Source: Amanita rubescens | Lineage: Eukaryota > Basidiomycota > Agaricomycetes > Agaricales > Amanitaceae | Assembly (NCBI GenBank): GCA_015039365.1 | Contig: WION01000029.1 | Coordinates: 124,001-188,000, forward strand | Length of the DNA: 64,000 nucleotides | Reading direction: 5' to 3' | Program-made: the position numbers and the translations under genes | Notes under the pieces: generated by a model | Database searches by the model: none | Seen by the model: only the letters and a program-made list of their open reading frames with translations | Told to the model about the DNA's origin: nothing | Shown: positions 1 through 8,070 of the stretch, piece after piece | Position numbering within the stretch: position 1 is the stretch's first letter | Layout of the letters: each line of letters starts with the position of its first letter

Positions 1-2
1 TG

Positions 3-1105
3 AGCGATATGGCTGCGGCTGGCATTAGATATGCCACCGGCACGTCTACACAGCATCACGGAGGACGGGCGGCTGCCAAATCTGTATCATTTGGACAATC
101 TCCGCTGCAACAGTATCACCACGCGACTTCTATCGAAGCCAGTCGTAGCGCGGGCGAATCCACGGGTCTTCTACCAATGTACATGGGTGCGCTGCATTCT
201 AGCCCAATATCGAGCTCCGTCCCGGCCGAAGAAGGTTCGCGTACGTCAAGAAAGGGGCGGCCAAGAGCAAACACGAGTCCTTGGTTGCCGAGCCTGATTG
301 GAGATCACCAATCCTGGTTCAGTGACCCTCGATTTGATGGAAGCTTCCCCAGCCGCGTGTTACCCTTCTTATACCTTGGTAATTTGTGAGTGTGATCCAT
401 GCTTTGATCGTTGATGCGGGGAAAGGTTAATTGAAAACGTGGCAGAAATCATGCTTTAAACGCGTATATGCTACATGCGTTGGGTATTACGCATGTCGTG
501 TCGGTGGGCGAGTGTGCGCTCGTGCCACCATCGCATGCGGGTGCGGGACAGGGTCGTTCCGGTCCAGGCGTGCATCATGCTACCGGGAGAGGTCCGGGGG
601 GACATGGGTCCCTTTGGATGGAGGAGCGGGAGGGTAGGATCAAGGTCCTCGATATCAAGGGCGTCTGTGATGATGGTATTGATACCCTCGAGCCTCAATT
701 AGGACCAATATGTGACTGGATTGATAAAGCCCGTCAAGAGGGCGGAAAGGTGTTGGTCCACTGTCGCGTTGGTGTATCAAGAAGTGCGACGGTCACTGTG
801 AGTTCATTATGCCATGTTATAGAAACCCATATCTGATAAGAAACCCGGAATAGATTGCATACGTCATGAAACATTTAAGCATCTCGTTGGTGGATGCTTA
901 TCTGATCGTGCGGTCGCGACGGCTCTCCGTTTTGATACAGCCCAACATGAGGCTGCTTTATAACCTATGCGGATGGGAGATCAAGCTTGCCAAGGAACGT
1001 GCGCACGGCGATGAGCAAAAGTTGAAGAGGGCCCTTGCGCGGACTTTGAACTGGCCATACCTCGCCAAGGAGGTTCACGCGCTCAATGAGAAATACCTTC
1101 GTTGA
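3..1105 (+). CDS. PPS1: Pps1-like dual-specificity phosphatase, C-terminal part
   Basis: Cysteine-dependent protein phosphatase acting on phospho-Tyr and phospho-Ser/Thr. Three exons are visible: 3-385, 446-797 and 854-1105; the phases fit (2, then 0). The junction of exons 1 and 2 reads FLYLGN-LNHALN. Exon 2 carries the DSP signature HCRVGVSRSAT, matching HCxxGxxR(S/T), and an upstream VCDDGID segment where the general-acid Asp is expected. Exon 3 gives the usual C-terminal helices (VDAYLIVRSRRLSVLIQPN) and ends NEKYLR. The order and wording match fungal Pps1 proteins, linked in yeast to S-phase control. The frame is open to the window edge, so the N-terminus lies outside. The first ~80 residues shown are low-complexity and less certain. 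A degraded copy of its 3' end lies near 3.75 kb. Confidence 0.85.
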
Positions 1106-1777
1106 GTGCGTTCCCTCCCTTCTATGGAACTCCCTTTCTTTCCGTCTTGCCGTACGTTCACTAGACTCGTTTACCCTCCTTGGTTTGATATCAACTTATT
1201 ATTGCTTTAACCCCCTCGAACGCGCATGTTCATCATTTGTTATTTGTTCGTCTGTATTATTCTTGGTTGTATGCTAGATCCCCCCCAGATTACCCGATCC
1301 CCCATCCCCACCCACTGCTCCCTTGATCATTACATTGTCGATTGCGTTTTCCAGGTCGCATATGCATCTCAATATGTTCTTAACTCATGTTTTGCCTTCG
1401 TTAGTAGTGGCCTTGCTGTCGTTGAATGTTGCACTTGGTGTTGTAGCAAATGATGATTATATGGCTATTTATAAGTCAAGTATTATCGACGAGCATAAGA
1501 GATCCTGAGCCGGCCCAGGTTATCACCCCGAATCATAGGAATCTCGTGAATGTCATGGAAGCATACCTGAATTTACGGTTTTTTGCCGTACAGCAGTAGG
1601 CACTTAGGTGATCGCGAGGGACTATACCAATAAAACAAATGTAGCTAGTTCACAATGTGGGGATCATTGCTGTACAAGGGTTTGCCACAATTTATCTACA
1701 AGAATGGACGCTCTCGCCTACAGGAATTTCAACTGAGGGTTAAAATGCTCGACCAGAGGATGATGGCAAGTGGAACA
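1106..1777. other. Intergenic, phosphatase 3' flank
   Basis: The two flanking genes converge here (plus-strand phosphatase, minus-strand secreted gene). Short pyrimidine-rich stretches follow the phosphatase stop. I see no convincing exon, RNA gene or repeat. Confidence 0.5.
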
Positions 1778-2708
1778 TCAATCTGATGGATGTTTGACTC
1801 CAATAGCGAATCTGCTATCGGGCGTTTGTCTAACTTTGAGCATAAGGAGACGATGCCAACGCGATTCCATTCCGATCTGTAAAAATCGAGTATGTGAGAT
1901 ACTTGAATGACAGTTGAGTTACAGTGAATCACTGACAAATGGAATTGGAAAATAGTCGCCAGGCGAAGGCATTTTCACTTCTTCTGAAGAACTCGGAATG
2001 ATTTTAAACTCTTTATCGAGTTTGAAAGTAGTGAATCTTTTCTTTTTGACGCGCAAAATCTTACGCCAACTTGCCGCTGACACAGCATTCTGTGACATGA
2101 AATGAGCAAAGTTACTTTTAAAAGTACGTCCTGCTTACCATTGGCGCATCGCCAATAACCCAGTAACCGTCTGCTCTTTTATCATTAATTGTACTTAGAC
2201 TGTTTGAACAATCACTATTGCCAGGTAGCGTCGTAAACCTTGAGGCTTGTGTCTCGACGAGATCCGGAGAAATTTTGTTACGCTCGGGATCAGTCATGCG
2301 AAAGACGAGATCCAGGAACCGAATGCCATCCCCATTGACATCCTAGAAAAGTCTCCAACATGAGACAACTAAAAGGTGCAGTGAATGACTGACAGTTGGA
2401 ATTGGTTGCCAGACAGTGTCGACCAAAGACGACATTTCGTGAGGCTCGACCAGTTTCTTGGAATCTGTCTTGAAGTTCTTATCAAGTTCCAGAAAGTAAT
2501 ATTCTCCTTTTGTTCCAATTTGTAAAACCTTGCCAGCCAATTGTTTGTTTTCACTCTGTCACATGAGTATGACACTCGAAACTCGGGTATAAAAGTATAA
2601 CTCGCTTACGTCTAATTCCTTGAGGACCCAGTATCCGGCAAAAGGATTAGAGACCGCTACCACAGAACTGCCGAATAGGAAGAAGAGTAATGCGTAAAAG
2701 AACAACAT
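1778..2708 (-). CDS. Two-repeat secreted protein, family member 1
   Basis: Family not recognised; role unknown, predicted secreted. Five exons on the minus strand: 2610-2708, 2394-2555, 2139-2342, 1937-2089 and 1778-1876, giving 33+54+68+51+32 = 238 residues. All four introns are phase 0. Exon 1 encodes a signal peptide (MLFFYALLFFLFGSSVVAVS) followed by GYWVLKELD. Exons 2 and 4 are clearly homologous: KVLQI..YFLELDKNFKT and KILRV..FTTFKLDKEFKI, each ending in a P-containing motif (WQPIPT, YFPIPF) exactly at a GTCAGT donor. Exon 3 closes repeat 1 and opens repeat 2 with GYWVIGDAPM; exon 5 closes repeat 2. Cysteines are almost absent. The five-exon model is supported by six paralogues with the same structure. 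Confidence 0.8.
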
Positions 2709-2810
2709 GGATATCCTTAAGGGGGAAGCGTTAGTTTATCGAGGGGGAGAGATGCATGAAGAATTACAGAGAATCACTCTAAAGGTAGACAACGGGATTT
2801 TAGAAGGAGT

Positions 2811-2853
2811 AGAGACCGGCTCTGAGGTGCAAGGGAATCAACGCAGATTTATA
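2811..2853 (-). promoter_or_regulatory. Shared upstream cassette with TATA box, member 1
   Basis: On the minus strand this reads TATAAAT, a CGTTGATTC-like block, then AGAGC(C/T)GGTCTC. The TATA lies about 140 bp upstream of the ATG at 2708. The same ordered blocks precede the other family members in both clusters. Confidence 0.6.
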
Positions 2854-3103
2854 CAATTTCGAGTTGCATAGCACGTGTGCATGATGGCGAGGAAACAAGG
2901 AGGCCACGCTAAGCAGCGGAGGGCAACCAGGGGCAACCTCGGATCAATGTGCATTTGCATGAGCGATCGCGATTCGAAGGCGTCCCCATTGATTGTGTAT
3001 GAGTGTGCGGTAGTCTCGTTCCCAGACGTTCTGGGGCAGCGGCGTGCAGTGAAGCGGGGGTAAATTGTTTGGCGCGACTTTTGAGCACACCTGGCCCGCT
3101 GTC

Positions 3104-3391
3104 CTATAAAGATAAAGGGCGGCGAGCTGGGCTAAGATGGTGACGTTGTGGTGACGAGGGGATGGTGTCAGAGGCGTTGATGCATGATGCATCAACAGGA
3201 ACTAAGTAGGCCAAGTCTCGTGCAGTCGCGATCGCTTCGCAGTTTAGCGCGGCGGCAAATAGCTGATCCGGTGTTTCCCGATGCCCCACTGCGGCGTGCG
3301 CTTCCAGGCGCTTCCGCGTCAAGCAATACGCCTCCTCAGTGAAGACAACGTCGCATATGAAAAACTGGACATGGAGTAGCATCTCCCGCAT
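3104..3391 (-). CDS. Uncharacterised coding fragment (MREMLLHVQ family)
   Basis: A 95-codon minus-strand frame starting MREMLLHVQFFICDVVF, with AVGHRETPDQLFAA further on. I do not recognise it. A second, damaged copy lies at 7706-7858 and keeps the same start (MREMLLHVQVFICDVVF). Its AVGHWKTADQLVAA segment falls in another frame. Conservation at the protein level between copies suggests both derive from a real exon, perhaps the end of a gene caught in the local duplications. It may no longer be expressed. Confidence 0.35.
   Translation of the reverse strand: MREMLLHVQFFICDVVFTEEAYCLTRKRLEAHAAVGHRETPDQLFAAALNCEAIATARDLAYLVPVDASCINASDTIPSSPQRHHLSPARRPLSL
3113..3180 (+). repeat. 68-bp dispersed repeat, copy 1
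   Basis: Begins with a GGCGGCGAGC block and runs through GATGGTGACGTTGTGGTGA to GGCGTTGA. Copies at 4458-4527 and 6249-6316 are near-identical. It marks the duplicated non-coding part of the secreted-gene array. Confidence 0.75.
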
Positions 3392-3715
3392 CGTATCTGT
3401 ACGCGCAACGCTCGGCTGATGAGTAATGATTTGAAAAGCGACCGCTTAGTGTCTTGTTATTAATACACGGTTGACTTGCCAGCCATCACAAAATGTTCGA
3501 CCTGCGTGGCTCTTGTGTTCAATTTCTGAATGTTGTAACTTGGAGCGTTGGAGGGAAACGACCGAACTACCTTCTGACATGCTGGAAGAATCGGCAACTG
3601 AAGACTGCGAGATGATCATCGAAGACGACAACGTACTCTGCACAACTGCCAAGAGTGTGGCCTATTCATTCGGTGGTGTGGTTTTGACGGGTCTATGTGA
3701 TCAAGCTAGTGACGA

Positions 3716-3800
3716 GCGAAAGCTGAAGCGCTGACAGCGCTGAAGATTGAGGCCTAAAGCCCTTGTGCGGACTTTGAACCGGCCAGACGCTCATAACTTC
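3716..3800 (+). pseudogene. Remnant of the phosphatase 3' exon
   Basis: The stretch around 3760-3790 (GCCCTTGTGCGGACTTTGAA, then CCGGCCAGAC) matches the last exon of the phosphatase at about 1030-1060 (GCCCTTGCGCGGACTTTGAA, then CTGGCCATAC), with three mismatches in 30 bases. The preceding AAGCTGAAG also matches. The reading frame is not kept. This is a relic left when flanking DNA was duplicated into the array. Confidence 0.5.
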
Positions 3801-3947
3801 GTCAAGTGCATTTCAGGCATTCCTACTTGCATCGAACTCATATGATCATAGCAGTAGCAGGGTGGTCACCATGGCGCACGTCAAGCGTCAAGATTCGAAG
3901 TAGCGATGGTGGGAAAAATCATGTTCACGTCGGCAATCCTGTCCCCC

Positions 3948-4075
3948 TGTATCGAAGCTGCTCGTTGGTCGTCCAATGTCCAGGATGTTGACTCAAACTC
4001 ACGGGTTTTACGGCCATGTGTAACGGCATCATCCACTTGCAAGTATGAAGCTGCGCTAGACCCCCCCCAGCTAAA
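3948..4075 (+). repeat. Dispersed ~120-bp repeat, copy 1
   Basis: Contains GCTGCTCGTTGGTCGTCC, then CTCACGGGTTT and CATCATCCACT. Related copies are at 5929-6048 and, more diverged, 7968-8070. No coding frame is shared by all three. Confidence 0.7.
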
Positions 4076-4457
4076 CTCAGCCTTTGAGCTGGCTGTACTT
4101 CGCCAAAGAGGGTACTGAAGTGACCAAGGTTGCGAAATGGCTGATACGGAATGTTTTGACTGCAGCAAATCCATGTGTGTACTTTGACAATAACAGTGAC
4201 CGTGTTGCGAATTCACTATATGTATGACTATACTCGTCACTATGCCGTGCACCAGGCATCGAAACAATGTCATTGGATGATGGGAGAATCATCTTCACAT
4301 TCAAACCTGTAACGAAGCTCGTGTTCCTCCCATGTGTTGAGAAATGTACCCAAGCTGTTTATTGGTCATCCGGGATGTTGATTCGAGTCTCGGCGGTGGC
4401 AGGTTGCTAGGAGGCTGACAGATAACAACGGCGGGCTAGGCTGATGCATCACAAATT

Positions 4458-4527
4458 ATAAAGGGCGGCGAGCAGGGCTGAGATGGTGATGTTGTGGTGA
4501 TGAGGGAATGGTGTCAGCGGCGTTGAC
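4458..4527 (+). repeat. 68-bp dispersed repeat, copy 2
   Basis: Second copy of the block at 3113-3180, with GATGGTGATGTTGTGGTGAT in place of GATGGTGACGTTGTGGTGAC. Confidence 0.75.
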
Positions 4528-4626
4528 TATGACTCGAATGGCCAGTGATTATGCTACATACAGCCGATTCAAGTAACTACTCTATGCGAAGTATTTACCG
4601 GTACAATCGGCCATTGTGACTACTAC

Positions 4627-5670
4627 TCAGAGTCTGACCCAGGGTCGGTATCTGAAAAAGACAATAAGCTCGACATGAGGATGATAGCAAGTGAAATATT
4701 CACCCAAATACTGGACTCTTACTAAGGCGTGGGCCTTCCCTTCTACTTTTACTTCTCTGGCTCTGAGCACCGCGAAACGATAAAAAAGATCCATTTTTTG
4801 CTGTATGAATCGAGGGATGTGAGATACTTATGCGACAATCAAGTTGCAGTGGACCACTCACAAATGGAATTCGAAAATAGTCGCCGGGCAAAGGTCCATT
4901 CGCATTCTTTCGATCAATGATGTTAAACTTGTCATCCAGTTCGAAAGTAGAGAATCTTCCTGAGTCGATGTGCAAAATCTTACGCCAAGTTTCCACTGGC
5001 CCTGTCTGTGACATGATGAGCAAACTCAGTGTAAAGTCAGTATGTCACTTACCTCTATCGCGTCACCAAGAACCCAGTAGCCATTGGCTGCCGGTAGAGA
5101 TGACTGTGATAGCGTGTGACTGCCAGAAGGGTAGGGTAGCTGCTTAAGTTTAGATGCATCCGTGGCGGAGAGTTTCGTCGTAATTGTATTATCCTGCTCG
5201 AAGAAGATGAGCTCTTTGAAACGGTCGCTTGCCGGATTCCCGCGCTATAAAATTCGCCCATATGAGACAAATAAAAAATGGACAAACACAGTAGATTATT
5301 GACAAGTGGAACTTTGTGCCAGACGCCGGCCAAATACGGCTTGTCGTGACCCTCAACGACACGCTTAGATTCGGGAACTATCTTGAAATCCTTGTTAAGT
5401 TCGAAAGTACTAAGTTCTTCGTGTTCAATTTTCAAAACCGTGTCATAGAAATAGTGTTCACGCTGCCGTATGAGTGAGACACTCGTAAACTCGCATAAAA
5501 ACATGTATTGCGCTTACACTTGGTTTTTTGAGGACCCAGTAGCCGTCAGCAGCATTATTGGCAGGCAATGAGATATGGGGATTGGTCCCTGTGGCAACGT
5601 GACCCCCAATAGGGACCGCTACCGAAGAAGTGCTAAATAGGAGGAAAAGTAACGCGTAAAAGGACAACAT
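4627..5670 (-). CDS. Two-repeat secreted protein, family member 2
   Basis: Predicted secreted protein of unknown function, 273 residues. Exons on the minus strand: 5518-5670, 5304-5462, 5053-5244, 4862-5005 and 4627-4800 (51+53+64+48+57 codons), all introns phase 0. The signal peptide is MLSFYALLFLLFSTSSVAVP. Repeat 1 spans DGYWVLKKPS, then DTVLKIEHEELSTFELNKDF, then VWHKVPL at the donor. Repeat 2 spans NGYWVLGDAIE, then ETWRKILHI..FSTFELDDKF, then DYFRIPF at the donor. The two exon-2/exon-4 modules are obviously homologous. The last exon is longer than in member 1 and ends FFRYRPWVRL. Member 3 is its closest relative, from a tandem duplication. Confidence 0.8.
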
Positions 5671-5750
5671 GAATATCCCCAAGAGACGGCGTTAGTTAAA
5701 ATGGTGGAGAGAATAACTTGCAAGGTAGACAATGGGGTTCAGGAGGAAAC

Positions 5751-5795
5751 GGAGACCAGCTCTGGGGTTTGGGGGGAATCAAACGCAGATTTATA
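5751..5795 (-). promoter_or_regulatory. Shared upstream cassette with TATA box, member 2
   Basis: Minus-strand TATAAAT, CTGCGTTTGATTC and CAGAGCTGGTCTCC, with the TATA about 120 bp upstream of the ATG at 5670. Same block order as the other members. Confidence 0.65.
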
Positions 5796-5928
5796 CGTTT
5801 TTCGCTCAGCACATACCTACATGATGATGGGGGGATGATGGGGGGAAACAAGAAAACAGTGCTAAGCAATGATGCCAGGGGCATATATCAGACGTTCCCA
5901 TCTGTTGGGCGACGCAAGGCGGAGGCCT

Positions 5929-6048
5929 GTATCGAAGCTGCTCGTTGGTTGTCCGGGATGTTGATTCAGACTCACGGGTTTCACGACCATGTGTAACAGC
6001 CTCATCCACTCGTACTATGAAGCTGCGCTAGACCACCCCTCAACTAAA
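5929..6048 (+). repeat. Dispersed ~120-bp repeat, copy 2
   Basis: Close copy of 3948-4075, starting TGTATCGAAGCTGCTCGTTG and ending in GAAGCTGCGCTAGACC. Confidence 0.75.
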
Positions 6049-6248
6049 CTCAGCCCTTGAGCTGGTCGTATTGACGTACTGAAGTGACCGAGGTTGCGAA
6101 ATGACACGGAATGTTTTGACTGCAGCCGTGTTCCTCCCATGTGTTGAGAAATGTACCGAAGCTGTTTATTGGTCATCCAGGATGCTGATTCGAGTCGACT
6201 CGCAGTGGCGGTGGCAGGTTGCTAGGAGGTTGACGGATAACGGCGGCG

Positions 6249-6316
6249 GCAGCTGGCGAGCCGGGCCGAGATGGTGACGTTGTGGTGATGAGGGGATGGT
6301 GTCAACGGCGTTGACT
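6249..6316 (+). repeat. 68-bp dispersed repeat, copy 3
   Basis: Third copy of the block at 3113-3180; the first 15 bases are more diverged, the rest is nearly identical. Confidence 0.7.
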
Positions 6317-6420
6317 ATGACTCGAATGGCCAGTGGTTATGCATATGCTGCATACAGCCGATTCAAGTAACTACTCTATGCGAAGTATTTGCCGATACAA
6401 TCGGTTATTGTGCCTACTAC

Positions 6421-7491
6421 TCAGAGTCTGACCCAGGGTTGGTATCTGAAAAAGACAATAAGCTCGACCTGAGGGTGACTCGGATGGCAAGTGAAATATT
6501 CACCCAAATACTGGACTTTCACCATGTTGTTCCTCCCGTCCACTTTTCTGGATCTGAGCACCACGAAACGATGAAAACGATTCATTTCTTTCTGTATGAA
6601 CCGGGGATGTGAGATACTTATACGACAGTCCAAGTTGCAGTGGACCACTGACAAATGGAATTCGAAAATAGTCGCCGGGCAAAGGTCCATTCGCATCCTT
6701 TCGGTTAATGATGTTAAACTTGTCATCCAGTTCGAAAGTAGAGAATCTTCCTGAGTTGATTTGCAAAATCTTACGCCAAGTTTCCACTGGCGCACCCTGT
6801 GATGCATGTGACATGATGAGCAAACTCAGTTTAAAGTCAGTATGTCACTAGCCTCTATCGCGTCACCAAGAATCCAGTAGCCATCGGCTGTCGGTAGAGA
6901 TGACGTTGATAGCGTATGACTGCCAAAAGGGAAGGGTAGCTGCTTAAGTTTAGATGCCTCCGTGTCGGAGAGTTTCATCGTAATTGTATTAGACTTGGGA
7001 TCCTGCTCGGAGATGATGAGCTCTTTGAAACGGTCGCTCCCCAGACTCTTGTCCTATGAAATTCGCCAATATAAGACAAATAAAAAATGGACAAACGCAG
7101 TAGATTACTGACAAGTGGAACTCTATGCCAGACGCCGGCCAAATACCGCTTGTCGTGACCCTCGACGACACGCTTAGATCCAGGAACTATCTTGAAATCC
7201 TTATCAAGTTCGAAAGTGCTAAGTTCTTCGTGTTCAATTTTTAAAACCGTGTCATAGAGATGGTCATAGTAATAGTGTTCATACTGTCGCATGAGTGAGA
7301 CACTCGTAAACTCGCATAAAAACACGTATTGCACTTACGCTTGGTTTCTTGAGGACCCAGTAGCCGTCAGCAGCATTATTGTCAGGCAGTGAGATATGGG
7401 GATCAGTCGTTGTGGCAACGTGACCCTCAATAGGGACCGCTACCACAGAAGTGCTAAATAGGAGGAAAAGCAACGAGTAAAAGGCCAACAT
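6421..7491 (-). CDS. Two-repeat secreted protein, family member 3 (splice site suspect)
   Basis: Closest paralogue of member 2; 279 codons if spliced the same way. Exons: 7339-7491, 7113-7283, 6853-7053, 6653-6796 and 6421-6591, all phase 0. The signal peptide is MLAFYSLLFLLFSTSVVAVP. Repeat modules are VLKIEHEELSTFELDKDF..VWHRVPL and ETWRKILQI..FSTFELDDKF..DYFRIPF. The donor after exon 3 reads GAG-GCTAGT where member 2 has GAG-GTAAGT. Reading through the intron meets a stop within ten codons. So either a non-canonical GC donor is used or the gene yields a one-repeat secreted protein. Exon 2 has a four-codon insertion relative to member 2. Confidence 0.7.
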
Positions 7492-7563
7492 GAATATCCT
7501 CTAGAGACGGCGTTAGTTAAAATGGTGGAGAGAACAACTTGCAAGGTAGACAACAGGGGTTCA

Positions 7564-7606
7564 GGAGACCAGCTCTGGGTCTTGGGGAATCAAACGCAGA
7601 TTTATA
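7564..7606 (-). promoter_or_regulatory. Shared upstream cassette with TATA box, member 3
   Basis: Minus-strand TATAAAT, CTGCGTTTGATTC and CAGAGCTGGTCTCC, with the TATA about 110 bp upstream of the ATG at 7491. Confidence 0.65.
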
Positions 7607-7705
7607 CGTTTTTCGCTTAGCCCGTACCTTAAGCAACGGTGGGCACTGGGAACCTCGTCCGTATCAGCGTGCATGTGCATGAGTGATTGCGAATCGCGGG
7701 TATCA

Positions 7706-7858
7706 TTGTACGCGGCAACTAGCTGATCCGCTGTTTTCCAATGTCCCACTGCGCTCCCTGTTGACCGTTGCGTCAAGCCTGAGAATGAAGCAATGCATCT
7801 GCTCACTGAAGACAACGTCACATATGAAAACCTGGACATGGAGCAGCATCTCCCGCAT
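7706..7858 (-). pseudogene. Damaged copy of the MREMLLHVQ fragment
   Basis: Starts MREMLLHVQVFICDVVFSEQ, then loses the frame of the 3104-3391 copy. The later AVGHWKTADQLVAAYNDTR segment lies in a different frame, so at least one frameshift separates the two parts. Confidence 0.45.
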
Positions 7859-7967
7859 CGTACATGTTTGCGCAACGCTCAGCTGATGGGTAAATAATTC
7901 CGCTTAGTGTCTTGTTATTGATCAATCGATCATGCAATGATGCATCGATCATCCCCAGCGAGAAATA

Positions 7968-8070
7968 TGGCCGCTGCTTGTTGGTCGTCCGGGATGCTGA
8001 TTTGACAGAGTCTCACGGGTTTCAAAATTTCACGGCCGGCCTCATCCATTTGTACGACCCCCAGTGAGAA
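7968..8070 (+). repeat. Dispersed ~120-bp repeat, copy 3 (diverged)
   Basis: Shares GTTGGTCGTCCGGGATG, CTCACGGGTTTC and CCTCATCCA blocks with 3948-4075 and 5929-6048, with insertions between them. Confidence 0.5.

Larger units (their letters stand above)
4321..5930 (-). repeat. Tandem duplication unit A (member 2 plus flank)
   Basis: This block, holding secreted-protein member 2 and its 3' flank, corresponds base for base over long stretches to 6128-7640, which holds member 3. Both open with GTGTTCCTCCCATGTGTTGA in the 3' flank and run through the gene to the promoter. Differences are scattered substitutions and short indels. Confidence 0.75.
6128..7640 (-). repeat. Tandem duplication unit B (member 3 plus flank)
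   Basis: Paralogous to 4321-5930. It holds secreted-protein member 3, its 3' flank and its upstream cassette. Confidence 0.75.
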
